From Ornithinimicrobium faecis (GTDB taxonomy: Bacteria > Actinomycetota > Actinomycetes > Actinomycetales > Dermatophilaceae): 64,000 nucleotides of DNA. Below are positions 43,265 through 51,145 of the stretch, one piece after another. The stretch lies in the NCBI RefSeq assembly GCF_023923225.1, contig NZ_CP099489.1, positions 3,162,001 through 3,226,000 on the forward strand, in the 5' to 3' direction. The notes beneath the pieces were generated by a model. The model was not told where the DNA came from, searched no databases, and saw nothing but the letters and a program-made list of their open reading frames with translations. Both the position numbers and the translations under genes were made by a program. Every line of letters begins with the position of its first letter. Positions within the stretch are counted from its first letter, which is position 1.

Positions 43265-43276
43265 ATTGTCAACAAT
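43265..43276. promoter_or_regulatory. GntR-type operator, copy 1
   Basis: ATTGTCAACAAT is a perfect 5-2-5 inverted repeat in the divergent promoter of the dehydrogenase (-10 TAGATT, minus strand, 43242-43247) and the EutA-like gene (-10 TAGCGT, 43283-43288). It lies at both -35 regions, so one bound dimer could block both promoters. Confidence 0.75.
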
Positions 43277-43301
43277 GTGCACTAGCGTGCACCATGTGGA
43301 G

Positions 43302-44123
43302 ATGAGTGCACGAGCGGGCGGCTCTTCCGCCTTCAACGCGGCCCCGCTGGCCGCATCGTCGCCGTGGGCGAACGTGCCGGACGAGGCCCCGGTGGGCACC
43401 GTCCGGGTCGGGGTGATCACCCCCTACGACTTTGCGCTGGATCGTGAGCTGTGGCGCTGGGTCCCGGACAACGTCACCCTGCAACTGACCCGCACCCCGC
43501 ACGCTCCGCTGCCGGTCTCCCTGGAGCAGGCGACCGTCGTCGGTGACCCTGACATCGTCGCCCAGTGCACCCAGGACCTGATCGCGGTCCGACCGGACGT
43601 GGTGGCCTATGCCTGCACCTCCGGCAGTTTCATCCGTCGCCGGGCCGGTGAGCGGGCCCTGATCGCGAGCATGGAGACGGCCGGGGCCCCGCAGGCGGTC
43701 ACCACCAGCGGCGCGCTGGTGGAGGCCTTGCAGCATCTCGACATCGGCAGGGTGGCCGTCGCCACTCCTTATGACGAGCTGATCAGCCAGGGCCTGAGCG
43801 CCTTCCTGGAGGAGTCCGGCGTGGCCGTGGCGCGGATGCAGCACCTCGGTCTCGAGGGCCGCATCTGGACCGTGCCGTATGCCGAGACCGTCGCCATGGT
43901 GCGGCGCACCTTCACCACCGATTGCCAGGCCGTGTTCATCTCCTGCACCAACCTGGCCACGTTCGACATCATCGCCCCGCTGGAGGCCGAGCTCGGCGTC
44001 CCGGTCCTGACTGCTAACCAGGTGACGCTGTGGGCCGCGCTGCGCGCGGTGGGCGTCGCCGCCAAGGGACCTGGGCAACTGCTGGCGACCCCTGATCTGC
44101 AGAACGTTGGAGTGCTGCCATGA
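43302..44123 (+). CDS. EutA-like Asp/Glu racemase superfamily protein (two-Cys)
   Basis: 273 residues from ATG 43302; GTG 43296 fits a leaderless start, 7 nt after TAGCGT. It has both superfamily cysteines: C105 in YACTSGSF and C215 in FISCTNLATFDII. The C-terminal GVPVLTANQVTLWAALRAVG is typical of maleate isomerase, arylmalonate decarboxylase and ectoine-utilisation EutA proteins. The fold performs racemisation, isomerisation or decarboxylation at an alpha carbon. Its stop overlaps the start of the ectoine-hydrolase-like M24 gene (ATGA), the classic eutA-eutD neighbourhood. Confidence 0.82.
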   Translation: MSARAGGSSAFNAAPLAASSPWANVPDEAPVGTVRVGVITPYDFALDRELWRWVPDNVTLQLTRTPHAPLPVSLEQATVVGDPDIVAQCTQDLIAVRPDVVAYACTSGSFIRRRAGERALIASMETAGAPQAVTTSGALVEALQHLDIGRVAVATPYDELISQGLSAFLEESGVAVARMQHLGLEGRIWTVPYAETVAMVRRTFTTDCQAVFISCTNLATFDIIAPLEAELGVPVLTANQVTLWAALRAVGVAAKGPGQLLATPDLQNVGVLP

Positions 44124-45361
44124 CGACGCCCACGCGGAGACCAAAACGCGCCCCGGTGCCACGGGTCCCACCGGAGATCATCCGGCCGTTCAGCCTCGCG
44201 GAATACACGGATCGCATGATGCGCGTGCAGAGCGTCCTGGCCGACCGCGACGTCGCCGCCCTCGTGGTCTGTGACCCGGCGAACCTCTACTACCTCACCG
44301 GCTACAACGCCTGGTCGTTCTACACCCCCCAGTGCCTCGTGGTGCCGGCCGAGGGGGCACCGCACCTGTTCGCCCGCGCCATGGACGCCCAGGGTGCGCA
44401 CTACACGGCAGCCCTGGGCCCGCACCATGTCCACGGCTATCCCGAGCACCTCATCCACCGCCCGGACCTGCACCCGTTCGACTGGATCGCCGAGCAGGCA
44501 GTCGACCTGGGGGTGCTCCCCTCGGGCCCGGGCTCGCGGATCCTCGTCGAGCTCGACTCGCACTTCTTCTCGGCCCGGGGCTACATCGCGCTGCAGGAGG
44601 GCCTGGGCGGGGTGGCGATCGCCGACAGCGCCGAGCTAGTCAACTGGGTCCGTCTGGTGAAGTCGCCGGCAGAGCAGGACATGCTGCGCTATGCCGGCCA
44701 GATCGCCGAGCACACCATGCTCACAGCCCTGGGCGCGATCGAGGCCGGGCGCCGGCAGAACGACATCGTGGCCGACATCCAGCATGCTCAGACGGCCGGG
44801 CTGGAGGGCATCGGCGGCGACTATCCGGCGATCGTGCCGATGCTGCCGACCGGCGCGACGGCCGGCACACCGCACCTGACCTGGAGCGACCGCGTGATGC
44901 GCTACGGAGAGGCCGCCACCATCGAGCTCGCCGGGGTCTATCAGCGCTATCACGCCCCGCTCGCCCGCACGGTGAGCCTGGGCAAACCGCCGGCCCACCT
45001 GGTGGACTGCGCCGCCGCCGTGAGCGAGGGCTACGCCGCCCTGGCCGAGGAGCTGCGCCCGGGGCGCACGTCCCACGACGTGCACACGGCCTTCACCACC
45101 GCCATCAACAGGCACGGGCTGAGCAAGGAGTCCCGCATCGGCTATTCGATCGGGATCGGCTATCCACCGGACTGGGGTGAGCGGACCGTCAGTCTCCGGA
45201 CCGGCTCAGAGACCGTGCTCCAGGCGGGCATGGCCTTCCACGTCATCCTCGGGATGTGGATGGACGGCTGGGGCTATGAGACGTCCGAGCCCGTGCTCAT
45301 CACCGAGCACGGCCCGGAGCGGCTGACCAGCGTCCCGGGAGGCCTGACCATCAAGACCTGA
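44120..45361 (+). CDS. doeA: M24-family ectoine hydrolase-like protein (DoeA/EutD-type)
   Basis: 413 residues. The N-terminal creatinase domain has DPANLYYLTGYNAWSFYTPQ. The C-terminal pita-bread domain has ATIELAGVYQRYHAPLARTV, YSIGIGYPPDWGERTVSLRT and GMAFHVILGMWMDGWGYETS. From memory, the YPPDWGERT...SLR segment and the RYH-PLARTV segment match ectoine hydrolases. The metal-ligand Asp residues of M24 aminopeptidases are absent, as in creatinase. It would open the ectoine ring to N-acetyl-diaminobutyrate. The start overlaps the EutA-like stop. Confidence 0.75.
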   Translation: MTTPTRRPKRAPVPRVPPEIIRPFSLAEYTDRMMRVQSVLADRDVAALVVCDPANLYYLTGYNAWSFYTPQCLVVPAEGAPHLFARAMDAQGAHYTAALGPHHVHGYPEHLIHRPDLHPFDWIAEQAVDLGVLPSGPGSRILVELDSHFFSARGYIALQEGLGGVAIADSAELVNWVRLVKSPAEQDMLRYAGQIAEHTMLTALGAIEAGRRQNDIVADIQHAQTAGLEGIGGDYPAIVPMLPTGATAGTPHLTWSDRVMRYGEAATIELAGVYQRYHAPLARTVSLGKPPAHLVDCAAAVSEGYAALAEELRPGRTSHDVHTAFTTAINRHGLSKESRIGYSIGIGYPPDWGERTVSLRTGSETVLQAGMAFHVILGMWMDGWGYETSEPVLITEHGPERLTSVPGGLTIKT

Positions 45362-45426
45362 CCACACGACCCGGCCGCGCGATTGCGCAGGCCGGCCCCA
45401 CGGCATACGACTCTTGGAAGGTGACC

Positions 45427-46644
45427 ATGACTCCCCAGACCCAGACCCTGCCCCTCGCGGACCGGGCCACCGGACTCGTCGGATCGGTGATCGACTCCAG
45501 CACCTCGCTGCTCGCCGCCCAGACCCACGACATCGTGCGGTTCGCCATGGGCAGCCCGGCCGCCGAGGCCATCCCCACCCAGGCCCTCGCCGAGGTCAGC
45601 GCGCAGGTGCTGGGCCCGGGCGCGGCAGACGCCTACGACTACGCAGCCACCGAGGGTGACCCCGGCCTGCGCGAGGCGCTGCTGACCATGCTGGAGGGCA
45701 CCAGCGACGCCACCACCGCCGACCGGTTGACCATCACCTCCGGGGGGATGCAGGGGCTGGACCTGGCCAACAAGCTGTTCGTGGACCCGGGCGATCTGGT
45801 GGTCGTCGAGTCACCGACCTACACCAACGGCAGCGCCACGGCCCTGTCCTATCAGGCGCAGTTGCTGGAGGTGCCGGTCGACGACGAGGGCATGAGCATC
45901 GACTCGCTGGAGGCGCAGGTCGAGGCGGCCGGGCGCACTCCCAAGGCGATCTACACGATCCCCACCTTTCAGAACCCGTCGGGGGCCTCGATGTCCCTGG
46001 AGCGCCGCCAGCGGCTGCTGGACCTGGCCCGCCAGTGGGGCAGCATCGTCATCGACGACGACCCCTACGGCATGCTGCGCTTCGCCGGTGAACCGCTGCC
46101 GACGCTGCGTGAGCTCGGCGCCGGCGACCCCCTGGTCTTCTCGGTGCGCACCTTCTCCAAGATCATCGCGCCCGGGCTGCGCGTCGGCTGGGTCGACACC
46201 GCCCCCGAGCTGCAGCAGCTGCTGATCAACGCCAAGCAGGCGATGGACACCTGCACCAACCTGCCCGCCCAGCGCCTGGTCGCCGGGTTCCTGCGGGGCG
46301 GCCACCTGGAGGAGCACCTGGCCGCTCAGCGGGAGGAATACCGCCGCCGCAAGATCGCCATGCAGGAGGCGCTGACCGAGCACTTCGACGGCATCGCCCG
46401 CTGGACCGACCCCGAGGGCGGCTTCTTCCTGTGGGTCAGCTTCGACCCGCCCGTCAAGACCGAGGACCTGTTCCCGGTCGCGCTGGCCGAGGGCGTGGCC
46501 TACATCCCGGGCAACGCCTTCTCCCCCAGCCAGGCCTTTCCGCACGACCTGCGCCTGTGCTTTGCGACCACCCCGCCGGACCGGATCCACGAGGGTGTCG
46601 CCCGCCTGCGCCGGGCCGTGGACCGTCTCGGCTCCACAACCTGA
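45427..46644 (+). CDS. PLP-dependent class I/II aminotransferase
   Basis: 405 residues from ATG 45427, with GGAAGG about 6 nt upstream. The PLP lysine is in FSVRTFSKIIAPGLRVGWVD; other motifs are TSGGMQGLDLANKLF, YTIPTFQNPSGASMSLERR and VIDDDPYGMLRF. It resembles 2-aminoadipate/MocR-type aminotransferases but lacks the GntR domain. It probably transaminates an intermediate of the island's pathway. Same strand and spacing as the M24 and M20 genes. Confidence 0.88.
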   Translation: MTPQTQTLPLADRATGLVGSVIDSSTSLLAAQTHDIVRFAMGSPAAEAIPTQALAEVSAQVLGPGAADAYDYAATEGDPGLREALLTMLEGTSDATTADRLTITSGGMQGLDLANKLFVDPGDLVVVESPTYTNGSATALSYQAQLLEVPVDDEGMSIDSLEAQVEAAGRTPKAIYTIPTFQNPSGASMSLERRQRLLDLARQWGSIVIDDDPYGMLRFAGEPLPTLRELGAGDPLVFSVRTFSKIIAPGLRVGWVDTAPELQQLLINAKQAMDTCTNLPAQRLVAGFLRGGHLEEHLAAQREEYRRRKIAMQEALTEHFDGIARWTDPEGGFFLWVSFDPPVKTEDLFPVALAEGVAYIPGNAFSPSQAFPHDLRLCFATTPPDRIHEGVARLRRAVDRLGSTT

Positions 46645-46651
46645 CAGCCGT

Positions 46652-47896
46652 ATGCCGACCAGCTGGGACAGCGTCCCACTCACCTCTGACATCGGTCCCG
46701 TGGAGGCACGGGTCCTGGACCTGATCGACCCGCAGGCGCTGGTCGAGCTGACCCAGGCGCTGGTGCGGGCGCCGGGCCAGAACCCACCCGGGGAGGAGGC
46801 GGCCAGCGCCGCCGTGCTCGCCGCGGCCTGCCGGGATCGCGGCCTGGAGGTGGAGATCTCCGAGGTCGCGCCCGGACGGCCGAATGTGTCCGCGACACTG
46901 CCGGCCGGTGCAGGCGGCTCGGGCGGTGCGGGCGGCGCCGGCGGTGGGCTGCTGCTGCTGGGCCACACCGACGTCGTGCCACCCGGTGAGGGCTGGAGCG
47001 CCGACCCCTATGAGGGCGGCCTGCGTGACGGACGCCTCTATGGCCGCGGCACCGCCGACATGAAGGGCGGCCTGGCCGCCTGCGTGGTCGCCCTGGACGC
47101 TCTGCGCCGCTCGGGGGTCTCGTTGTCCGGTCCGGTCGAGCTGGCGGCGCTGGTCGACGAGGAGGAGACCGGCCTCGGGATCCACCACTACATGACTGCG
47201 GACCGCAGCGCCTTCCGGGGCTGCGTGGTCGCCGAGCCGACCGACCTGCAGACCATCGTGGCCGCCCGTGGCGCCGCCTATGTCGAGGTGGCGGTGCACG
47301 GTGTGGCCGCCCACTCCGGTCGACCCGACGACGGCCGCAACGCGATCTATGGGGCTGCCCGGGTCATCGAGGAGCTGCGCCGCTGGCACGGTGAGCTGGC
47401 CGCACGGGCCCACCCGCTGGTCGGTCCGCCGACCTGGAGTGTCGGGCTCGTCGACGGGGGGCAGGGGACCTCGACGGTGCCTGCTCATGCCCACCTGAGC
47501 GTTGACCGGCGGCTGCTCCCCGGCGAGGACGCCGAGCAGGTGCTCGCCGACGTCCATGAGCGTCTGGGCCAGCTGGGTCTGGCCGACGATGGGCTCACGT
47601 TCGAGGTCTGGATGCCGATGTCGATGCCCGGCTTCGAGACGCCGGCCGACCATCCCTTCGTGGCGGCCACCGACCGGGCCCTGCAGGAGTCCGGTGGCCC
47701 CGGCCTGGAGCTGGCGGGGTGGACCGCAGCCTGTGACGGCGGTTTCCTGGCCCGCGACGCCGGGGTCCCCACCCTGGTCCTGGGGCCCGGATCGGTCAAC
47801 GACCAGGCACATCGCCCGGATGAGTCGGTCGCGGTCGAGGACCTGCTGATCGCCGCGCGGACCTATGCCTTGCTCGCGCTGCGGCTGCTGACCTGA
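46652..47896 (+). CDS. M20-family deacetylase (ArgE/DapE-like)
   Basis: 414 residues from ATG 46652, 7 nt after the aminotransferase stop. Zinc ligands lie in LLLLGHTDVVPPGE and GRGTADMKGGLAACV; the catalytic Glu is in VDEEETGLG; the dimerisation domain contains AAHSGRPDDGRNAIYG. A Gly-rich insert (GAGGSGGAGGAGG) near residue 90 is odd. In the ectoine scheme it could replace DoeB, removing acetyl from N-acetyl-diaminobutyrate (inference). Known DoeB belongs to another family. Confidence 0.85.
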   Translation: MPTSWDSVPLTSDIGPVEARVLDLIDPQALVELTQALVRAPGQNPPGEEAASAAVLAAACRDRGLEVEISEVAPGRPNVSATLPAGAGGSGGAGGAGGGLLLLGHTDVVPPGEGWSADPYEGGLRDGRLYGRGTADMKGGLAACVVALDALRRSGVSLSGPVELAALVDEEETGLGIHHYMTADRSAFRGCVVAEPTDLQTIVAARGAAYVEVAVHGVAAHSGRPDDGRNAIYGAARVIEELRRWHGELAARAHPLVGPPTWSVGLVDGGQGTSTVPAHAHLSVDRRLLPGEDAEQVLADVHERLGQLGLADDGLTFEVWMPMSMPGFETPADHPFVAATDRALQESGGPGLELAGWTAACDGGFLARDAGVPTLVLGPGSVNDQAHRPDESVAVEDLLIAARTYALLALRLLT

Positions 47897-47962
47897 GGCA
47901 CCCTTCGGTTGCTGACCTGAGGGCCGGCCGCGGGCCGTCACGCACCACCACAGGGTCATAGT

Positions 47963-47974
47963 ATTGTCGACAAT
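47963..47974. promoter_or_regulatory. GntR-type operator, copy 2
   Basis: ATTGTCGACAAT is a perfect 12-bp palindrome 29 nt before the EutA-like/GntR operon, embedded in a CATAGTATTGT promoter-like stretch. The following bases, CTGAC, match copy 3 (CTAAC). Confidence 0.8.
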
Positions 47975-48003
47975 CTGACCAGGACTCACGATGGGGAGGG
48001 ACC

Positions 48004-48735
48004 ATGCCCACGATCGGGCTGCTCTACCCCGGCCACAGCGCCGAGGACGACTATCCGCAGCTGGAGGCGCGGCTGGGTTCTGACCTGCGCCTGCCCCTGG
48101 TGCACACCTCCGTCGGTGAGGACGCGCACCGCGTCGATGCCCTGCTGGACCTCGGGGGCACGGACCGCCTCGCCGAGGGTGCCCGGGCTCTGGTGCAGCA
48201 GCACTCCCCCGACGTCGTCATGTGGGCCTGCACCTCCGGGTCGTTCGTCTTCGGGTGGGAGGGTGCCCACCAGCAGGTTGCCGAGTTGCAGGAGGTGACC
48301 GGCCTGCCGACCTCGTCAACCTCTCTGGCGTTCGTCGCGGCCTGTCGTGCGCTGGGCGTGACCCGGGTCAGCGTGGCGGCGTCCTATCCGCAGGACGTCG
48401 CCGAGCACTTCGTGGACTTCCTGGGACACGGGGGCGTGGACGTCACGGCGATGGGCAGCCACGGCATCATCACGGCAGCAGAGGTCGGCACCCTGGGTCA
48501 GGCAGAAGTGTTGGACATCGTCCGCGGAGCCGACACCTCCGGCGGCGCCGAGGCGATCCTCGTCCCGGACACCGCGATGCACACCCTCGCGTGGCTAGAA
48601 TCCCTCGAGCGCGCAGCCGGCGTGCCGGTGCTCACGGCCAACCAGGTGACCGTGTGGCAGGGGCTCAGCCTGCTCGGCGAGGTCCCGGTCATCGACTCAC
48701 TCGGCACACTGTTCAGCAGCAGGAGAGGGGACTGA
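48004..48735 (+). CDS. EutA-like Asp/Glu racemase superfamily protein (single-Cys variant)
   Basis: 243 residues behind GGGAGGG. C76 lies in MWACTSGSFVFG, but the second catalytic position reads VPDTAMHTL, with Asp where the sister protein has Cys (ISCTNL). The C-terminal GVPVLTANQVTVWQGLSLLG is conserved. A loss of the second Cys would abolish racemisation by a two-Cys mechanism but could allow decarboxylation, hydrolysis or a binding role. It is followed at 5 bp by the GntR gene. Confidence 0.78.
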   Translation: MPTIGLLYPGHSAEDDYPQLEARLGSDLRLPLVHTSVGEDAHRVDALLDLGGTDRLAEGARALVQQHSPDVVMWACTSGSFVFGWEGAHQQVAELQEVTGLPTSSTSLAFVAACRALGVTRVSVAASYPQDVAEHFVDFLGHGGVDVTAMGSHGIITAAEVGTLGQAEVLDIVRGADTSGGAEAILVPDTAMHTLAWLESLERAAGVPVLTANQVTVWQGLSLLGEVPVIDSLGTLFSSRRGD

Positions 48736-48740
48736 TCCCA

Positions 48741-49439
48741 ATGGTCACCAAGGCAGTGCGCCGCAAACCGGCCGCCCGACGGCGCCCCATCGATCCGCTG
48801 GTCCAGGAGTCGACCCCGAGCATGATCGCCAGCCGGGTCCGGGAGGCCATCGCGAGCGGGCTGATCGCACCCGGGTCACAGTTGGGTGAGGCCAATCTCG
48901 CCCGGGAGCTGGGCGTCAGTCGCGGTCCGTTGCGCGAGGGGCTGCAGCGCCTGACGGCCGAGGGTCTGCTGATCTCCATCCGCAACCGGGGCCTGTTCGT
49001 GATCGAGATGACCCCCGAGCGGGTGCGGGACATGTATCTCGCGCGTCAGGCCGTCGAGCGGGCTGCCGCGGAGCAGGTCCACCAGGGCGATCCGGTGTCC
49101 GCCGGCGAGGCCCTGCTCCAGGTGATCGACGTCATGGCCTCCGCAAGAGACCGTCGGGCCGAGAGTGACGCCGACGTCTCCTTCCACGAGCTGCTGGTGT
49201 CTCTGGCGGGCAGCCCCCGGCTCACCCAGATGCACGAGACCCTGATCACCGAGACCCGCCTGTGCATCCACGCGCTGTCCGACTCCTACCGCCCCGGTGA
49301 GGCTGTTCGCGTCGAGGAGCACCAGTCCATCGCCCAGTCCCTGGTCGACCGGGACCCGGTCCTGACCGACCAACTCCTCGTTGCGCACATGAACGACGCC
49401 GTGCGCCGGCTCACCGCCCCCCGACCGTCCTCGTCCTAG
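48741..49439 (+). CDS. GntR-family regulator with FCD ligand-binding domain
   Basis: 232 residues. The N-terminal wHTH is SRVREAIASGLIAPGSQLGE and ARELGVSRGPLREGLQRLTA, then the wing GLLISIRNRGLFVIE. The C-terminal all-helical FCD domain has metal-binding-type residues D-H-H (for example SFHELLVSLAGSP, EEHQSIAQSL, LVAHMNDAV). It lies in the middle of the island, downstream of operator copy 2, and is the best candidate to bind the three ATTGTC(G/A)ACAAT sites, including its own promoter. Confidence 0.9.
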   Translation: MVTKAVRRKPAARRRPIDPLVQESTPSMIASRVREAIASGLIAPGSQLGEANLARELGVSRGPLREGLQRLTAEGLLISIRNRGLFVIEMTPERVRDMYLARQAVERAAAEQVHQGDPVSAGEALLQVIDVMASARDRRAESDADVSFHELLVSLAGSPRLTQMHETLITETRLCIHALSDSYRPGEAVRVEEHQSIAQSLVDRDPVLTDQLLVAHMNDAVRRLTAPRPSSS

Positions 49440-49468
49440 CGGCACGGCGAGACCAGTCCGACGACCGT

Positions 49469-49553
49469 CTTGGAGCACCTGCCGGTTCTTGGAGCACTTG
49501 CCGGTTCTTGGAGCCTGCTATTTCACGCTGTCAGAACCGTTTGCGGCTCCAAG
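49469..49553. repeat. 19-bp tandem repeat with inverted end, convergent intergenic
   Basis: CTTGGAGCACYTGCCGGTT is repeated at 49469 and 49488, with a third partial copy at 49507 (CTTGGAGCC). GGCTCCAAG at 49545-49553 is its complement, giving a 9-bp hairpin. It sits between the convergent gntR and dehydrogenase genes. Confidence 0.8.
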
Positions 49554-49572
49554 ACGACGTCCGCGCGAGCTG

Positions 49573-51072
49573 TCAGGCCAGCGCGATGCCGATGTACTTG
49601 GTCTCCAGGAACTCGTCGATCCCGGTGTCGCCACCCTCGCGCCCGAGGCCGGACTCCTTGACCCCACCAAACGGTGCGGCCGGGTTGGAGACGACTCCCT
49701 GGTTGAGCCCGACCATGCCGCTCTCGAGGGCCTCACTCACCCGCAGCGCACGGCGCAGGTCGTTGGTGAAAACGTAGCTCACCAGGCCAAAGGGGGTGTC
49801 GTTGGCCGCGGCGACGACCTCCTCCTCGGTCGAGAACGGGGTGATCGCAGCGACGGGGCCGAAGATCTCCTCGGTGCCCATCCGGGCCTGCGGTGAGACG
49901 CCGGTGAGCACGGTCGGGGTGAAGAAATAGCCCTCGCCCTCCGGGGCGGAGCCACCCGTGACCACCGTGGCCCCGAGGCCCACCGCGTCAGTTACCAGCT
50001 CGGTGACCTTGTCCTGGGCCGCCTGGTCGATGAGTGGCCCGACGCGCACGCCCTCCTCGGTCCCCCGGCCGACCGTCATGCCGCCCATCTCCTCCCCGAG
50101 TCGCCGCCCGAACTCCTCGGCGATCGACTCGTGGACATAGATCCGGTTGGCTGCGGTGCACGCCTCGCCCATGTTGCGCATCTTGGCGGCCAGCGCCCCG
50201 GCGACGGCCTCCTCCAGGTCGGCGTCCTCGAAGACGATGAAGGGGGCGTTGCCACCGAGCTCCATCGAGGTGCGCAGCACCTTGTCGGCGCACTGTTCGA
50301 GCAGGATCTTGCCGACCTTGGTCGACCCGGTGAACGAGAGCTTGCGCGCCTTGCCGGAGCGGATCAGCGGCTCCATGACCGCGCCGGACCGCTCGGCGGT
50401 GACGATGTTGACCACACCCTCCGGCAGGCCGGCCTCGATCAGGATCTGCCCGAGCGCCAGCATCGACAGCGGCGTCTGGTGGGCCGGCTTGATGACGCTG
50501 GTGCACCCGGCGGCAATGGCCGGGCCGAGCTTGCGGGTGCCCATCGCCATCGGGAAGTTCCACGGGGTGATGAGGAGGCACGGCCCGACCGGCTGGCGCG
50601 CGATCAGGAAGCGTGCACCCCCAGCAGGAGCCGTCTGATAGCCGCCGCTGATCCGGGTCGCCTCACTGGCGAAGTGTCGGAAAAACTCTGCCGCATAGGT
50701 GATTTCACCCTTGGCCTCGGCGATCGGCTTGCCCATCTCGAGGGTCATCAGCAGCGCCAGGTCATCGATCCGCTCGTGCAGCAACTCGAACGCCCGGGTC
50801 AGGATGTCGGCCCGCTCCCGCGGTGACGTCTTGGCGAAGTCGGCCTGTGCCGCGACGGCGGCGTCCAGCGCCGCAACCCCATCCGCCGGAGAGCCGTCGG
50901 CCACCTCACAGAGCACCCTCCCGGTCGAGGGGTCGAGGACCTCGAGGGTGGCACCGCCCTCGGCGTCGATCCACTGTCCACCGATCAGCAACTGCTTGGG
51001 CACTGCGTCAAGAACGGCGGCCTCGCGACCACCGTTTCGCTGCTGGGCCTGCTGTGCTGTCTGGCTGCTCAT
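49573..51072 (-). CDS. NAD(P)-dependent succinate-semialdehyde-type dehydrogenase (GabD/DoeC-like)
   Basis: 499 residues from ATG 51072 behind GGAGGA. ALDH motifs are LLITPWNFPMAMGTRKLGPA, LSFTGSTKVGKILLEQC, MELGGNAPFIVFEDADLEE and the catalytic Cys in GEACTAANRIYVH; ends EESG-like KESGLGREGG. It oxidises a semialdehyde to the acid. With the divergent class III aminotransferase it could serve GABA, or diaminobutyrate via aspartate semialdehyde (DoeC role). The shared operator copy 3 ties it to the island. Confidence 0.92.
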   Translation of the reverse strand: MSSQTAQQAQQRNGGREAAVLDAVPKQLLIGGQWIDAEGGATLEVLDPSTGRVLCEVADGSPADGVAALDAAVAAQADFAKTSPRERADILTRAFELLHERIDDLALLMTLEMGKPIAEAKGEITYAAEFFRHFASEATRISGGYQTAPAGGARFLIARQPVGPCLLITPWNFPMAMGTRKLGPAIAAGCTSVIKPAHQTPLSMLALGQILIEAGLPEGVVNIVTAERSGAVMEPLIRSGKARKLSFTGSTKVGKILLEQCADKVLRTSMELGGNAPFIVFEDADLEEAVAGALAAKMRNMGEACTAANRIYVHESIAEEFGRRLGEEMGGMTVGRGTEEGVRVGPLIDQAAQDKVTELVTDAVGLGATVVTGGSAPEGEGYFFTPTVLTGVSPQARMGTEEIFGPVAAITPFSTEEEVVAAANDTPFGLVSYVFTNDLRRALRVSEALESGMVGLNQGVVSNPAAPFGGVKESGLGREGGDTGIDEFLETKYIGIALA

Positions 51073-51110
51073 CTGGGTCCTCCACCGAGGTCGGGGCATG
51101 GGATACGCTG

Positions 51111-51122
51111 ATTGTCGACAAT
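51111..51122. promoter_or_regulatory. GntR-type operator, copy 3
   Basis: ATTGTCGACAAT, identical to copy 2, sits in the 73-bp space between the divergent dehydrogenase and aminotransferase genes. It is 24 nt before the latter's ATG and 39 nt from the former's. Confidence 0.8.
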
Positions 51123-51145
51123 CTAACAGAAACGGAGATTGACCC

